64,000 nt of DNA from Chondrosia reniformis. Its lineage: Eukaryota; Porifera; Demospongiae; Chondrillida; Chondrillidae. Position 1 is the first letter of the stretch. Each line of letters opens with the position of its first letter. The stretch spans positions 6,682,899-6,746,898 of the forward strand of contig OX359202.1 of the NCBI GenBank assembly GCA_947172415.1. Reading direction: 5' to 3'. The position numbers and the translations under genes are program-made. The notes under the pieces were generated by a model, which had not been told where the DNA came from, ran no database searches, and saw only the letters and a program-made list of their open reading frames with translations. Positions 37,552 through 48,518 of this stretch are shown piece by piece.

Positions 37552-40472
37552 ATGGCTGCGTCCACGCACAGAAGAGGAGAGTATTTGTCGGACGGTGTTC
37601 GAAATCTTCTGATAGACCCGGTTCCCGATGGTGCTGTCCACCGCGACCTTCTAACTCCATCCTTGACATTTGACTGGCGAATGATGGAGCTACTACATCG
37701 ACATCATGGTCAGTTTGAATTGCAGAAGGTGGATCTGTGTCATGTAGTCGTCTTTGTAGAAGAGGATCAGGCGGACGCGACTGTGGATTTTGTGAGGCTG
37801 GCGAAAGAACTGACATCGGCCGTGGCTCCCTGTCTGAGGATGGATGAAAAGGAAAGACGAACTTTCTGTGGATTGTTTGAGTGGACGGGTCACTCTAGAG
37901 TACGGACCTATAGTACTTTAGCCGAATCACGTTTACAGGATACATAATATTTTCTAGGAATTTGAATATAGTCTCAAACTTGTGCAGGACGGGTCAGTCC
38001 TCGGGCCGAGGGTACCCGTGCGGGGAGCATCTGAACTGTCCGTTTTAATAACAACTGCTTACTTCGAGCGAAGCCTGGGTGATGTAAGACTAAACATTTG
38101 GGCACTTGAAAACAGTTTATTTATAAATTACCATTTTTACTCATCAGGTGTTCCTGCACAAGTGCAATGGAGGTGAGGGACACTGTTCAACAACTGTCTT
38201 GTTGCATTCATGTGTGCTGCTTGCTTAGCTGTGCAGTGTCCATCAATGCTGAAAGATCTCATAGCAAAACCAGAATTAATAAAAGTATTTGGACACTTGC
38301 CAGTGAGTATAGAGTGTATCTCACTTGCACAATAAATGGTTGAGTAGTGCGTTCTGCAGATGGATGTGGTCAACGCTGTCATGGGCTCACCCAGAGCTTT
38401 GAACCTGCGCAACATTGCATGGCATGGCTTCCTGTGTGCTGGAGATATAGATCAAAAGTGAGTCATTGCTAGTTTGAGTGATCAACTGATAGAGTGGCTG
38501 GTTTCTGTCTGCAGGTATGCGATGCTGCTACTTGTGCTAGTGGCCAGCTTTGGGGCGCTGATTGAAGGGAAGATGGATGTGGAAGGGTTGCCTCACAGAC
38601 CCCCAGTCAAGTATCACTGTCCTGAGCTGAAAGGGTGGCAATCAACATTAGATGGTATGTCTATTTAATGCATTTATTTCATCTATCACTGTATCCTTAA
38701 TTGCTAGACAATGTATCACTATTTCAAACGGCAATTGAAACATCTAACTTTGTTCCAAGAGGAAAGCAGTCAAATTGGTTGTTGTCTCTCCACTTGTTGA
38801 GGAATAAGAAGTCAGTTTTTAGACACTTTCTGTTTTGCAACTTTAGCTGAATGAACTTTTCTTAGAAATGGATTGTTTCTCTTACAAGTTCTACCAGAAA
38901 TGGAGCACGCTTTGAGAGTTCTCTTTGCAGAATGTAACCACTCTCCACAGCGAGTTCAGACAGCTGAGGTACAGCTGATCTGATGTGGCACTGATGGAGT
39001 ACTTTACCAATCTTATGACCTTATTTCTGTAGTCCTGCACTCACTTTACAACCTTTACTGAGGTAATACGACTCTTTTCAGAGTCATATAGAACTAATTT
39101 TATGGAAAATTCTTTAACATGTAGATTCTCTCTAGTACTCTTTCTACTGGGGAGGGAAATTCCCTCTGGTCCTGCCTCGGAGAAGATATAATGGTACAGA
39201 GGAACCTCTAATGTTGCTCTAATCTAGCTTGTCAAGCCATCCATTTCATGCTCAGGAGTACTTGTATGATGTGCTCATCTTCCCAAGTGGATTACGATTG
39301 AGAGATAGACTTGGCCATGGCGAGGTGTCTCTTGCTGTAACCATGGCAAGTGATATACTTCACATCTTATTTGTTGTTCCCTTTAGGTGGACATAGAGAA
39401 CTTTGATGTAGCAATTGTGTCATACATGCTTTCTCTGATTATTGCCCTTTGTCGAAAGTGCGGAGACACATCTGGTGCAACCAGCCCCTATACATCCCTG
39501 TTTCATATATCTGCTTATCTGCATAGAGAGGTCACTGCCACACCCACTTATGCCACACCCACCAATTAAGTGTTTTATCATCTTTTCAGGTCAAATCTGT
39601 TGATTCAAAGATAGCTGAATTTGACAAAACTGGATGTTGCTTTTCAAAGCTCTTGGAAGAAGTCCCTACAGCAGCCATTATGTTTGTTCATGTGACAGTC
39701 ATGTGACTCCTTCTCCAAATGATGCTGTTCTATGGGGTCTGTTCTATGTACAGGTTAAAGAACGCTAGAAAAGGTGATGAGAATGTTAGATGGATGACTG
39801 GTCTTGTAGATAGCTCTTGGAAGAGAGTTAAACCTCTGCAGTGCACTGGTTTTCAGATGGAACTCTTTCGTTTACTATTGCAACAAGCACAAATTTGCAA
39901 TCAGATATTAAACCAGGTATGGAAATGTGACTCCCATGTGACCATCATGTGATGGCTAATATCAATCATGCACCTAGGTATTCAAGACCCATTCAAAGAG
40001 GATGGATTTGCTTGAAAAAAAGTTGCTTCACTCAAGACAGAGGGGGAATTTTGAAACGCTTTGCAAATTGTTAGTTAACTGATTTTTCTAGTTGCCATTC
40101 TTACCATACCAACGTTGTCATGTTGTAAGTGTGTGTCTGTTAGGTCCTCTGTATCCATGTGTGTGCAGCATTCCTGTTTTGCTGAAAGTTCTCTCACTGG
40201 TACTGATTGCTGCCTGTGGGCAGGCTTCTTGTTCAAGGGTAATGCAGGAATGTGTCAAGTTAGTGTGAATGTCTCACAAATGCTGCAGGTGCCCTGAGCT
40301 TAATGACACGGTGCGAATGTGTTACAGAGGCGGTAGGCGAGTGCTGACTTGTCTTGAAAACATCAGAACTGAGACATTGCCGGTAAAGAATCGATGGAGT
40401 GAAAGTGAAGTGATTTGTACAAAAATGCAACAAATATTAATTGATATTGTACAAATTGTGTTTGAATGCTAA
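37552..40472 (+). CDS. ERMARD: ERMARD-like ER-membrane protein (DUF4209); last exons uncertain
   Basis: Animal protein of the ER membrane linked to RNA degradation. Exons: 37552-37899, 37958-38093, 38148-38172, 38229-38302, 38360-38457, 38515-38654, 38708-38810, 38866-38968, 39033-39062, 39125-39193, 39256-39324, 39387-39530, 39590-39681, 39754-39916 and 39978-about 40069, in phase. Diagnostic segments are VLITTAYFERSLGD, the DUF4209 core VVNAVMGSPRALNLRNIAWH with GFLCAGDI, and EYLYDVLIFPSGLRLRDRLG with HGE. After 40069 a hydrophobic segment (IPVLLKVLSLVLIAACGQ, about 40161-40215) fits a C-terminal membrane span, but I could not fix the final splice sites. One frame ends TAA at 40470-40472, where it would overlap the TADA2B stop. 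Confidence 0.8.
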
Positions 40473-42464
40473 AGTGTGTGACCTTGAGATTTGAGTATGT
40501 TTTCCAATTTTGTGATCAGATATTGTTCATTAGATACTCCTCCACTCACGGTAGCCTACAAATTAGATAAGAAAGTCAATCCTGATATTGTTACACAGGC
40601 AGTAATAACAATACCATTTTCTCAGCTGATGTAAGTAGACTAAAAGTATCGCCACCATCTTCTGTCTTGCCAGTCACTTCTGTATATGAATGAGATCACA
40701 TGACATTGTCTTCAGATCACATGACATCATGGTATGGTCACATGACTCAAAGTGTGATTGGGGTACCTTCTATTTGAGTGAAGCCTTGTTGACGAAATTG
40801 CTGCAGTTGAGTTATAGTTCGGGTCAGATCTCTTTCATCTGCCAAAAGAGAGCAATTTCTCAGTACCAATCAAATGTCACATGTGAAAATGTACTTTTCA
40901 AAGACGACATCAGCTGCTCAAAGTATCCATGATTGAGTAGTCTAGTTAGAGATCGGTAACGTCCTCTCATTTCCCTATGGATTCATTAAAGTGCACAATT
41001 AGTAAATGTCCTACTTACCTCTCCTCCCCACCCACCCACACTCAACTCCCTCCTCCCCACCCACGCTCACCTCCCTCCTCCCCACCCACTCACCTCTCCT
41101 CCTTGGTGAAACTCTTCTTGTAAACTGAACATAGAGAGAGGTGCTCATCAAAAGAGAGGGTAGCTGAATGTGGCTAACTTACTGTGTTTCTGTCTGGATC
41201 CCAGTAAACTATGTTGGATGCACATTCTGTTAAATGAAGCGAAACAGTAGTTCAACTGCACCAAATTGACATGATCATTACAACCTTTTCCTAAGTTGTC
41301 TCTTTTTCAACTGTCTGTTAAATATCTCCAGGTGAGCAATTTTCAGCTCTAAAAGATGAAAGGCTTCACAATACACACATGATCCCTCAGCTACTCATTA
41401 CCTGTCAAAAGAGAATCCTCAGAACTCGTTGAGCTCAGGCCACTGATAATGCCTTCAGCATCATTGAAGAACTCGTACTCAAAGTCGTTCCTCTTTGGCA
41501 AGTACCCAATCTCACTCTGTTCAGAAGTGTCCATCTGTGGAGGGGCAGACACTACCCGATCAGGTGACACTGCAGGGAGATATGGGAATGGGTCCAGTGA
41601 GATGGGAATGGGTCCAGTGAGATGGGAATGGGTCCAGTGAGATGGGAATGGGTCCAGTGAGATGGTAATGGGTCCAGTGAGATGGGAATGGGTCCAGTGA
41701 GATGGGAATGGGTCCAGTGAGATGGGAATGGGTCCAGTGAGATGGGATTGGGTACAGTGAGATGAGAATGGGTCCAGCAATAATACAGAGGATTACATAC
41801 GTTGTCCTCCTTGTCCATCCAAGTGTGAGGAATGATGCACACTATTAACAATGGCACCTTTCCCAATTACACTGTTGATGTACATCTGTTCGTAGTACTC
41901 CTTTAACTGACGAGGCCTCTTTGTAGTAACATGCTTAGCAACACCCAGCCTATTGGTAAACACAAAGTCATCTCTCAAAGCACCTCTGAAGACCACCTAC
42001 GAACCAGTTTCCTAATCCCTCTTGTTCAACCGCATCCAGTAGCAGCACCTCCTCAATGGCACCCCAGTCATCAGTGAGCAGAGAGAAGATACCATCATCC
42101 TGTGTGACACAGAAAACGCGTTTGATGAAACTGATGATCACAGCGAGCGGTTTCTTTGTCACTCACTATAACCTCATAACCATGGTTACACTTGTGATGG
42201 CCAAATTCCGCCCCATGGGAGAAGCACTGTTCAAAAGTAAACAAGTGAATCTACTACGACTGCGGACCACGAGTAGACCTACCTCCAAACAGAGGTCGCA
42301 CTCCCTACAAGACGGCTCCGCACACTTTAGACGTAGAGTGACATCCTTACAGCAGTTCGCACAGCGATATCTCTGGTCAGGAGGATCTGTAGGCAAATGT
42401 AACATTGGGCTTTTACAAAAGAATGGTCATTAGCTGATATAAGGAGTTCACCTTCCGACGCCAT
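40469..42464 (-). CDS. TADA2B: TADA2B, SAGA-complex adaptor
   Basis: Adaptor of the SAGA histone acetyltransferase module, binding GCN5. Thirteen exons: 42464-42452, 42386-42283, 42226-42167, 42099-42005, 41949-41801, 41569-41402, 41348-41285, 41226-41183, 41124-41094, 40974-40895, 40838-40767, 40679-40615 and 40555-40469. The ZZ zinc finger is RYRCANCCKDVTLRLKCAEP with CRECDLCLE and CFSHGAEFGHHKCNHGYEV. The SANT region reads DDWGAIEEVLLLDAVEQEGL. NDFEYEFFNDAEGIISGLS is the TADA2B-specific block. The basic helix LTRTITQLQQFRQQGFTQIE and a short SWIRM-like end follow. The C-terminus is shorter than in vertebrates, lacking the last SWIRM helices. TADA2B is favoured over TADA2A by the EYEFFNDAE motif. 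The exon at 41226-41183 is the least certain. Confidence 0.88.
41580..41779. repeat. 20-bp intronic minisatellite in TADA2B
   Basis: About ten copies of ATGGGAATGGGTCCAGTGAG between exons 41949-41801 and 41569-41402. Confidence 0.92.
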
Positions 42465-42536
42465 TTTTTGATTACGTAAAAAATCGTAGTTCTAAAAATG
42501 GCTACCGACTAGAAGGATACTCTTTAATAATTTAAA

Positions 42537-43894
42537 ATGTCTGAGGAAGATTCCGTGCCACTGGCCACGTTTGAAGGTACAGCGGAGAAATCAAATTAAA
42601 CTGGAAACTTTAATGTATCATTTTTGCAGGTTTGGTAAACTCTGAACCTGAGAAAGCAGTTAGTGTCGCGGATGAAGCTGTCAGAAAGATTGCTCAATCT
42701 GGAGTACCTCAGTAAGCTAGAGTTAAAAAGGACCTGAAGAGTGTGTTCATATTCTTCTTTGTTCTTAAATTGTAGTTGTCCTTGGTCATTTCTGAAGGAC
42801 GTCTTAACCTTTAAATTGAACAGAATCATTTTAAATCGAGTTTTTGATGAAATTGGGCCAGATCCATCCGAAAATAATCACTTGTGTCACATTTTGCTGA
42901 AACGGTTAGGTGGCTTCTCAAAGTAAGTGAATATGTGACCCTGTGCTGCCGTGGTAACATGGTGTGTCTGTATGTAGTGCTCCATTTACTGTGCAACGGC
43001 TTTGTGAACTGCTGGATGTCCCGAGGATGCACTACAAGAGAGAGGACAAGTATTTGAGGGCACTTGAGAAGGTATTACTCACACCCTAGGGGGGTGGGGA
43101 TGTACTGTTTGCACCCTAGGGGGGTGAGGTGATGATATACCTTTCAGGTCAATTAGATCACTTTGTTTAGTAGTTATACAAATATTCTCAGAATGTGAAA
43201 ACATTGTTTAAATGGTAAAAGCATTTGATATTTGCACACATTGTCAATCACCACTGTGATAGCAATCATCTTAGGAATCTAGAACCTACCGTACTGTTTA
43301 TGTCATGGGAAAATCCTATGAACTGTCATGGTGGGGGTAGGGTGACCCAGCTATATCTATGAACTGTCATGGTGGGTAGGGAGAACCAGCTATATCTATG
43401 AACTGTCATGGTGGGGGTAGGGTGACCCAGCTATATCTATGAACTGTCATGGTGGGGGTAGGGTGACCCAGCTATATCTATGAACTGTCATGGTGGGGGT
43501 AGGGTGACCCAGCTATATTTGTGTCTCACTGTTGCAGGTGCTGATGGTAGTGTCAGTTGTTGACAGTCAAATGTCCACTAAAAGTAAAGTACAATACACC
43601 CTGCCAGTAGTAGCAGCTTCACGATCGGAGGAGAGTGAAGAGGATTCTGCTGAGACCACACACCCCTCAAGGAAACGCTCCGTTTCTATGGAAACTGTTG
43701 AATTTCAGGAGGCGGACTCAACTATTGAGGACAAAGATGATGTAGACAACATTGGTTGCCATGACAGCAATGTACATTTATGTAAAAGGGTTAAAGTATG
43801 TGATAATCCAGTTAAAATGGAGGATCTGCTACCAAAGTCACTCACACCACCTCCGCTAGCAAAGGAGAGCGACCATGAATTGGACCACTGTTAG
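42537..43894 (+). CDS. PPP4R2: Protein phosphatase 4 regulatory subunit 2
   Basis: Regulatory subunit of the PP4 phosphatase, involved in DNA-damage and centrosome functions. Five exons: 42537-42576, 42630-42711, 42776-42922, 42978-43071 and 43538-43894. The PPP4R2 core is [20 protein letters not shown], then [14 protein letters not shown], then [18 protein letters not shown], in family order; the C-terminal 100 residues are acidic and low complexity as in other animals. The start lies 72 bp from the divergent TADA2B start. The last intron contains a 41-bp minisatellite. Confidence 0.9.
43311..43518. repeat. 41-bp intronic minisatellite in PPP4R2
   Basis: About five copies of a unit containing TATGAACTGTCATGGTGGGG and GACCCAGCTATATC, ending just before the last intron's acceptor at 43537. 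One copy has a short deletion. Confidence 0.9.
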
Positions 43895-43992
43895 CTTACT
43901 GTATGTAGCACTCCATTTTATGTTATTATATATATGATACAAAAACTATAAACTTTGTGCAGTAATTATTATTTTGTAAAATAAAAATAATA

Positions 43993-46135
43993 TTAAACAG
44001 TTGTTTCTGGTGCACTTTTTGCTCTAAGATGAACAACATTAAAAGGTTCCCTCAGGAGTTGGGCTTTGCCAAGGTCCCTCCTAACCCTGGCAGCCCTGCG
44101 AGGAGAACCCCTCAATATTGCTTTGTCTTTTTGGTCATGCCTTATTGGCCTTGAAGGAGGAGGATTATGAGGTGAAAAGTGCTTCAAAGGGGAATTCCTC
44201 TCCTGAGGGCTAAGGATTCGGGAGATGGGGGTGGGGCAAATGTTACTCTCCTTGGGGTCCTCTGGAGAAGGTGGGTGTGTTTTGGAGTCCAGGGACCCGC
44301 AGCTGTCGACACGCCTCATTGCACAGGAGTCCTGTCCAGAAAGAGAGTCAAATTACTTTGGAATTCACAGGAAATAGTTCTGCTATCACATATCTTATGC
44401 AAAACATGCATTAAGGTCATTCATACCATTTTTGGTCGTTGCACAGTTATGGTGATAGTAGGGTCCTGTTCCAAGAACATTAGAAGGGCTTCCTCAGTGT
44501 CATGTGTCTCAAAGCCATTGATCTAAAGAGAATGCATTAACATGCTATTTGTGTAGGCACATTCCTTGAGGAATATGTTTCTATTTGTGTTGACCACAAG
44601 GTTTACACTGAAGTGATGGGTACGCCCACAAATATGCAAACCAGGCAAGCACAGACCTGCAACCTGTTTACTATTAACCTTCTGAGTGCTTTCAAAGGGT
44701 AAATAGACCACACAAACTGGCAAGCAGTGTTTACTTACCCGAACAATTATGTCTCCCTCTTTGAGACGGCCATCTTTAGCTGCAACTCCATCAGGAAGAA
44801 TCTGGGAGATGAGCAGAAATGTATTTGTTGACATGCGGTACATATAAGAGAGTGCTTACTTGTAAAATGAAGACTTTTGATTCTCTCTTCAGTCGATCAA
44901 AACCTAGCGTAATGCCAAGCCTTGTTCCAGCTGATCGATGCAGTACCACTTCCTAAGCACATGGAAGACTATGCTTCAAATGCATGCAAAGTAGTAATTA
45001 CATCTACCTTACCAAAATTTCAAACTCATGATCATCCTTCAGAGTGTCCAGGCTCTGTTTTCTTGCTCTAGTTTTTTTGTGCGAACTTCTCTTTATTTCT
45101 GCCTCTGATCTCAGTGACATTCGCACTGCTTGATTTCGACCAAAGTTGTTGGAGGGCCCTGGGCCCTGTACAGGTTTACTGACTCTGAGGAGCTGCTGAC
45201 TCGAAGCACTGAATTCAGACTTTCCCATTCCACTGTCTCTATCTGAACTACCTACAAGATGTGTAGGAGTACCTTCTGACGACACTCTTGTTTCAGTGCC
45301 ATTGATGGGCTTTGCTTCTTGTCTATCCACAGTCAGTGTAATGGGAGAACTACAAGTTCGAATCAGATGGACCACCTCTTGATGCGACCTGAATCTTACA
45401 TTTTTACTGTTCACCTGCAAACGCGAAAGTCTTAAAATACTACAGTGTTCGTTAGTAGAGATCCGGATGGTGTATATAGTACTTACCTCTATCAGGCTGT
45501 CCCCCGCCTTCAGACCTGCCCTATCTGCCGGCAGCCCCCTAACGACACTGGATACGTAGACCTGTTGCTGCAGATAAAAAAGGGCGTCACGCGCAATGCA
45601 AATTTATAAGAAAAATCGCCCACCTTCTGTCCTCCAGCGATGTGAAACCCAAGCGGTTCGCCTGGATTGCTAAAAAGAGTGATCTGCATCTGTCGGAAAG
45701 TTTTTTATTAAATGAGTGCAGCTGTTAAACGTACTTCCAGCTTACCGTTCCTTTATCCTTCCTGGGACTCGGGGTCGCTGTGCGAGAGGCCGGCGTGCTG
45801 GTGCACACTTTTTCATGAAGAATAAGATCGCCAAGTCGTAGTATTCTGTAACATCCAAACTTATATCGCGGACATCGTATAAATTGAGCTTCAATCTCCA
45901 GGTCGATGTCAGGTACCAACTTAAGTTGGCTTACTTCAGTGCGCCCACAGTCGAAAGGACAAGTTCCGTACCTTTCCAACCACACTCTCACGCAAGAGAA
46001 GCAGAATATGTGATCGCACTTGGTCGATACGGTCGACCGAATAACGTTGTTGCATAAGCCGCATATCCACTGTTCACTTATTCTGTCCAGAAAGAGGTGG
46101 ACCGGATAGCCTCCTCGGGACCATAGTGAATTCAT
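43993..46135 (-). CDS. PDZRN/LNX-type RING-PDZ E3 ubiquitin ligase
   Basis: Membrane-proximal ubiquitin ligase scaffold. Exons: 46135-45746, 45689-45624, 45567-45487, 45414-45013, 44952-44870, 44801-44739, 44522-44427 and 44331-43993. The RING finger is CGLCNNVIRSTVSTKCDHIF followed by CFSCVRVWLERYGTCPFDC, with a TRAF/SINA-like zinc region after it (CPRYKFGCYRILRLGDLILH). PDZ1 starts ITLFSNPGEPLGFHIAGGQK with a GLP-type second half (VRGLPADRAGLKAGDSLIE); PDZ2 starts EVVLHRSAGTRLGITLGF with ILPDGVAAKDGRLKEGDIIV. The protein ends ETTV, a class I PDZ ligand, as in vertebrate PDZRN3/4. Two PDZ domains and the terminal ligand favour PDZRN over LNX1/2 (four PDZs). At about 530 residues it is roughly half the vertebrate length. 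Confidence 0.88.
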
Positions 46136-46237
46136 TTTGCGAATGATGAATTTGCAAATATTTGCTTTTTTCTAAGGAGTGGTCTACTTGATGGGGGCGG
46201 GGCCTACACTACGCCCAATAAGGATAGGAAAAAAAAG
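46136..46237. promoter_or_regulatory. Divergent PDZRN/presenilin promoter
   Basis: 102 bp between divergent start codons (46135 minus, 46238 plus). Contains GGGGGCGGGGCC near 46194, an SP1-type GC box on the presenilin side. Confidence 0.5.
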
Positions 46238-48302
46238 ATGGCCGCTCTAGAAGTAAGCACAGAAGGATTACGCGACCCCGACGATGTCGAATCTAGCGAT
46301 TCCCCGGCCACTGAGAGGAGACAGCTGTTACAGCCTTCCGGCAATCCCCAACAAATGAAATCTTACAGTAGTGAAGTGGGCATCGCGTCTCCTGTGTATA
46401 TTCGTTACCTGACGGTCGCTCAATCCCTTCTCCATTTAGGAACGTACACTCAGCAGCAGCCAAGGAGCTACTGATGCGCCTCGCGAAAGACCGGATACTA
46501 GTGTATGTCGTTTCTAGGACTCCGACTGTTAATATCATGACGCCATGTTTTGTCCAATCTCACTGGGAGTGTTGACTTCCAAAGAATGCATTACATGCGT
46601 ACCATCTGCGTCGTATCTGTAGGACTCCGGCGAGAAGAAGGAATGCGGCTTTGTGTTTATCTTCAAAAAATGTCTGAACCTTCTTCCCAAATTTGGAGAC
46701 GATGATGATGAGGACCAACAGCATTCTGAGGAGCTGCTCCGCTATGGGGCCCTGCAGATCATCAACCTTCTGACGCCTGTGACTATTTGCATGGCCGCGG
46801 TTCTTGTGTTTGTGGTGTCCATACAGTTAAATTCAACCCAGGCTGTAGCGTGAGCTGTCACTCTCTGTGTGTGTTGCCATGGTGATATCTATGCTTCCTT
46901 GTAGTGCGTACCTCCCATTTGGGCAAGAGAACACAGACAACGGAGGACTGAGGTTCGGTCAAGCACTGCTGAATGTTGCTGTCATTCTTGCTCTGGTCAT
47001 CGTCATGACGATAGTTCTGGTGTGTCTGTTCAAGTACAAGTGCTACAGGGGAATATATGCCTGGCTCCTCGTGTCCTCCATTTTGTTGCTCTTCTTTTTT
47101 TCCTCTCTCTACCTCCTGTAAGTCTGGTTAGTGGGGTGTTTGGGGGCGTGGTTAGGGTAAATCTTTTCATGTCTGTTAGGGAAGTCTGTCAAAAGCACAA
47201 TTTAGCGTTGGACTGGATGTCTTTGGTCTTCTATTTGTGGAACTTTGGTTCAATGGGAATCATTGTCATTTACTGGAAAGGTCCTTTAAGACTACAGCAA
47301 GCCTACCTGATTGTTGTCTGTGCTGTTGTCGTGAGTCACCATGGTAACCATATAACAGTACAAACTATTATATATGTAAATTTGCTGTTAGGCAACACGT
47401 CTTTTACATTATCTGCCCGATTGGACAACATGGTTGCTGCTTTTTGCCATTTCTATTTGGGGTAAGTGCCTTTGTGAGGGAACTAATCTCGAGTACACGG
47501 TGCTCCTTCTCTTTGTAGATATTATTGCAGTTTTGTGTCCAAAGGGACCACTTCGTATTCTGGTAGAGACAGCTCAGGAGAGGAATCAAGAAATCCTACC
47601 TGCTCTTATATATTCTTGTAAGTAACTTTTGCATTCACTAGAATATCTTGTTTTTGTGTTAATGGAACTTATGTATGTACATAGCCACAATGATTTGGAT
47701 GGTTGGCATGGCAACAGTGTCATCTGCTAATAAAGATTCAGATGAGGACAGCTCTGAGTGAGTGTAGAGTGTTGTTTTATGAAATGAAGGTTTACTTGTG
47801 TGATTGCTCCCAGCAATACTGGACCAAGTGAGTCATCTCCTAGCAACCAAGAGAATGGACAGAGTAATGACACTCAGCAGCAAGAGGAGGAGAGTGAACG
47901 TAGGTTGGCTCCTTTGAAGTCACATGATTGTCACATGCTTGAGGTGGTTTCTTTTAGGTCGCGGTGTAAAGTTGGGGTTGGGTGATTTCATCTTCTACAG
48001 TCTGCTCCTTGGTAAAGCTGCCATTGACAGCAAGGGAGACTGGGTCATTATCAGCTCCTGTTTTGTGGCCATTTTAATTGTCAGTTCTTGTCACTTAAGA
48101 TTTTCACTGCATGTGGGTTACTCTGTCTTAATTCCCTTTGCTGTAGGGTCTCTGCATGACTACCGTCCTCTTGGGTATGCTGCGAAGGGCACTGCCGGCT
48201 CTGCCCATCTCCATTATCTTTGGACTGATCTTTTACTTTGCCTCTCAACACCTGCTATCACCTTTTGCTTTTGTAATGTCCACTAACCAGGTGTTCCTCT
48301 GA
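46238..48302 (+). CDS. PSEN: Presenilin, with WD in place of the first catalytic YD motif
   Basis: Aspartyl protease subunit of gamma-secretase, which cuts Notch-type receptors in the membrane. Exons: 46238-about 46370, about 46699-46849, 46905-47117, 47180-47330, 47392-47461, 47519-47617, 47685-47757, 47814-47899, 47958-48079 and 48147-48302. Membrane segments follow the family order ([71 protein letters not shown]). The first catalytic aspartate is in [20 protein letters not shown]; other presenilins have tyrosine before this aspartate. The second is intact in [13 protein letters not shown], and the PALP motif is present (LPALPISI). The hydrophilic loop is short. The junction of exons 1 and 2 is uncertain. 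One presenilin is expected in sponges, so PSEN1 versus PSEN2 does not apply. Confidence 0.92.
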
Positions 48303-48518
48303 ACACTCAAACTTATATATAGTCCTGATTAACTGTAATAATGCATGTTTAATTCATTTCAACTGTAAATTGCACCAATTGACACATAAACATATAATTA
48401 CATAAACTGATGCCAAATTTTATATCCAAATTTAAAATTAGTAGTGTTGAAATAAATAATTATAGAAATCAATTCTCTCAATTTGACAATAGAACAGTTC
48501 TGCATGTCAGAAGCCTTT

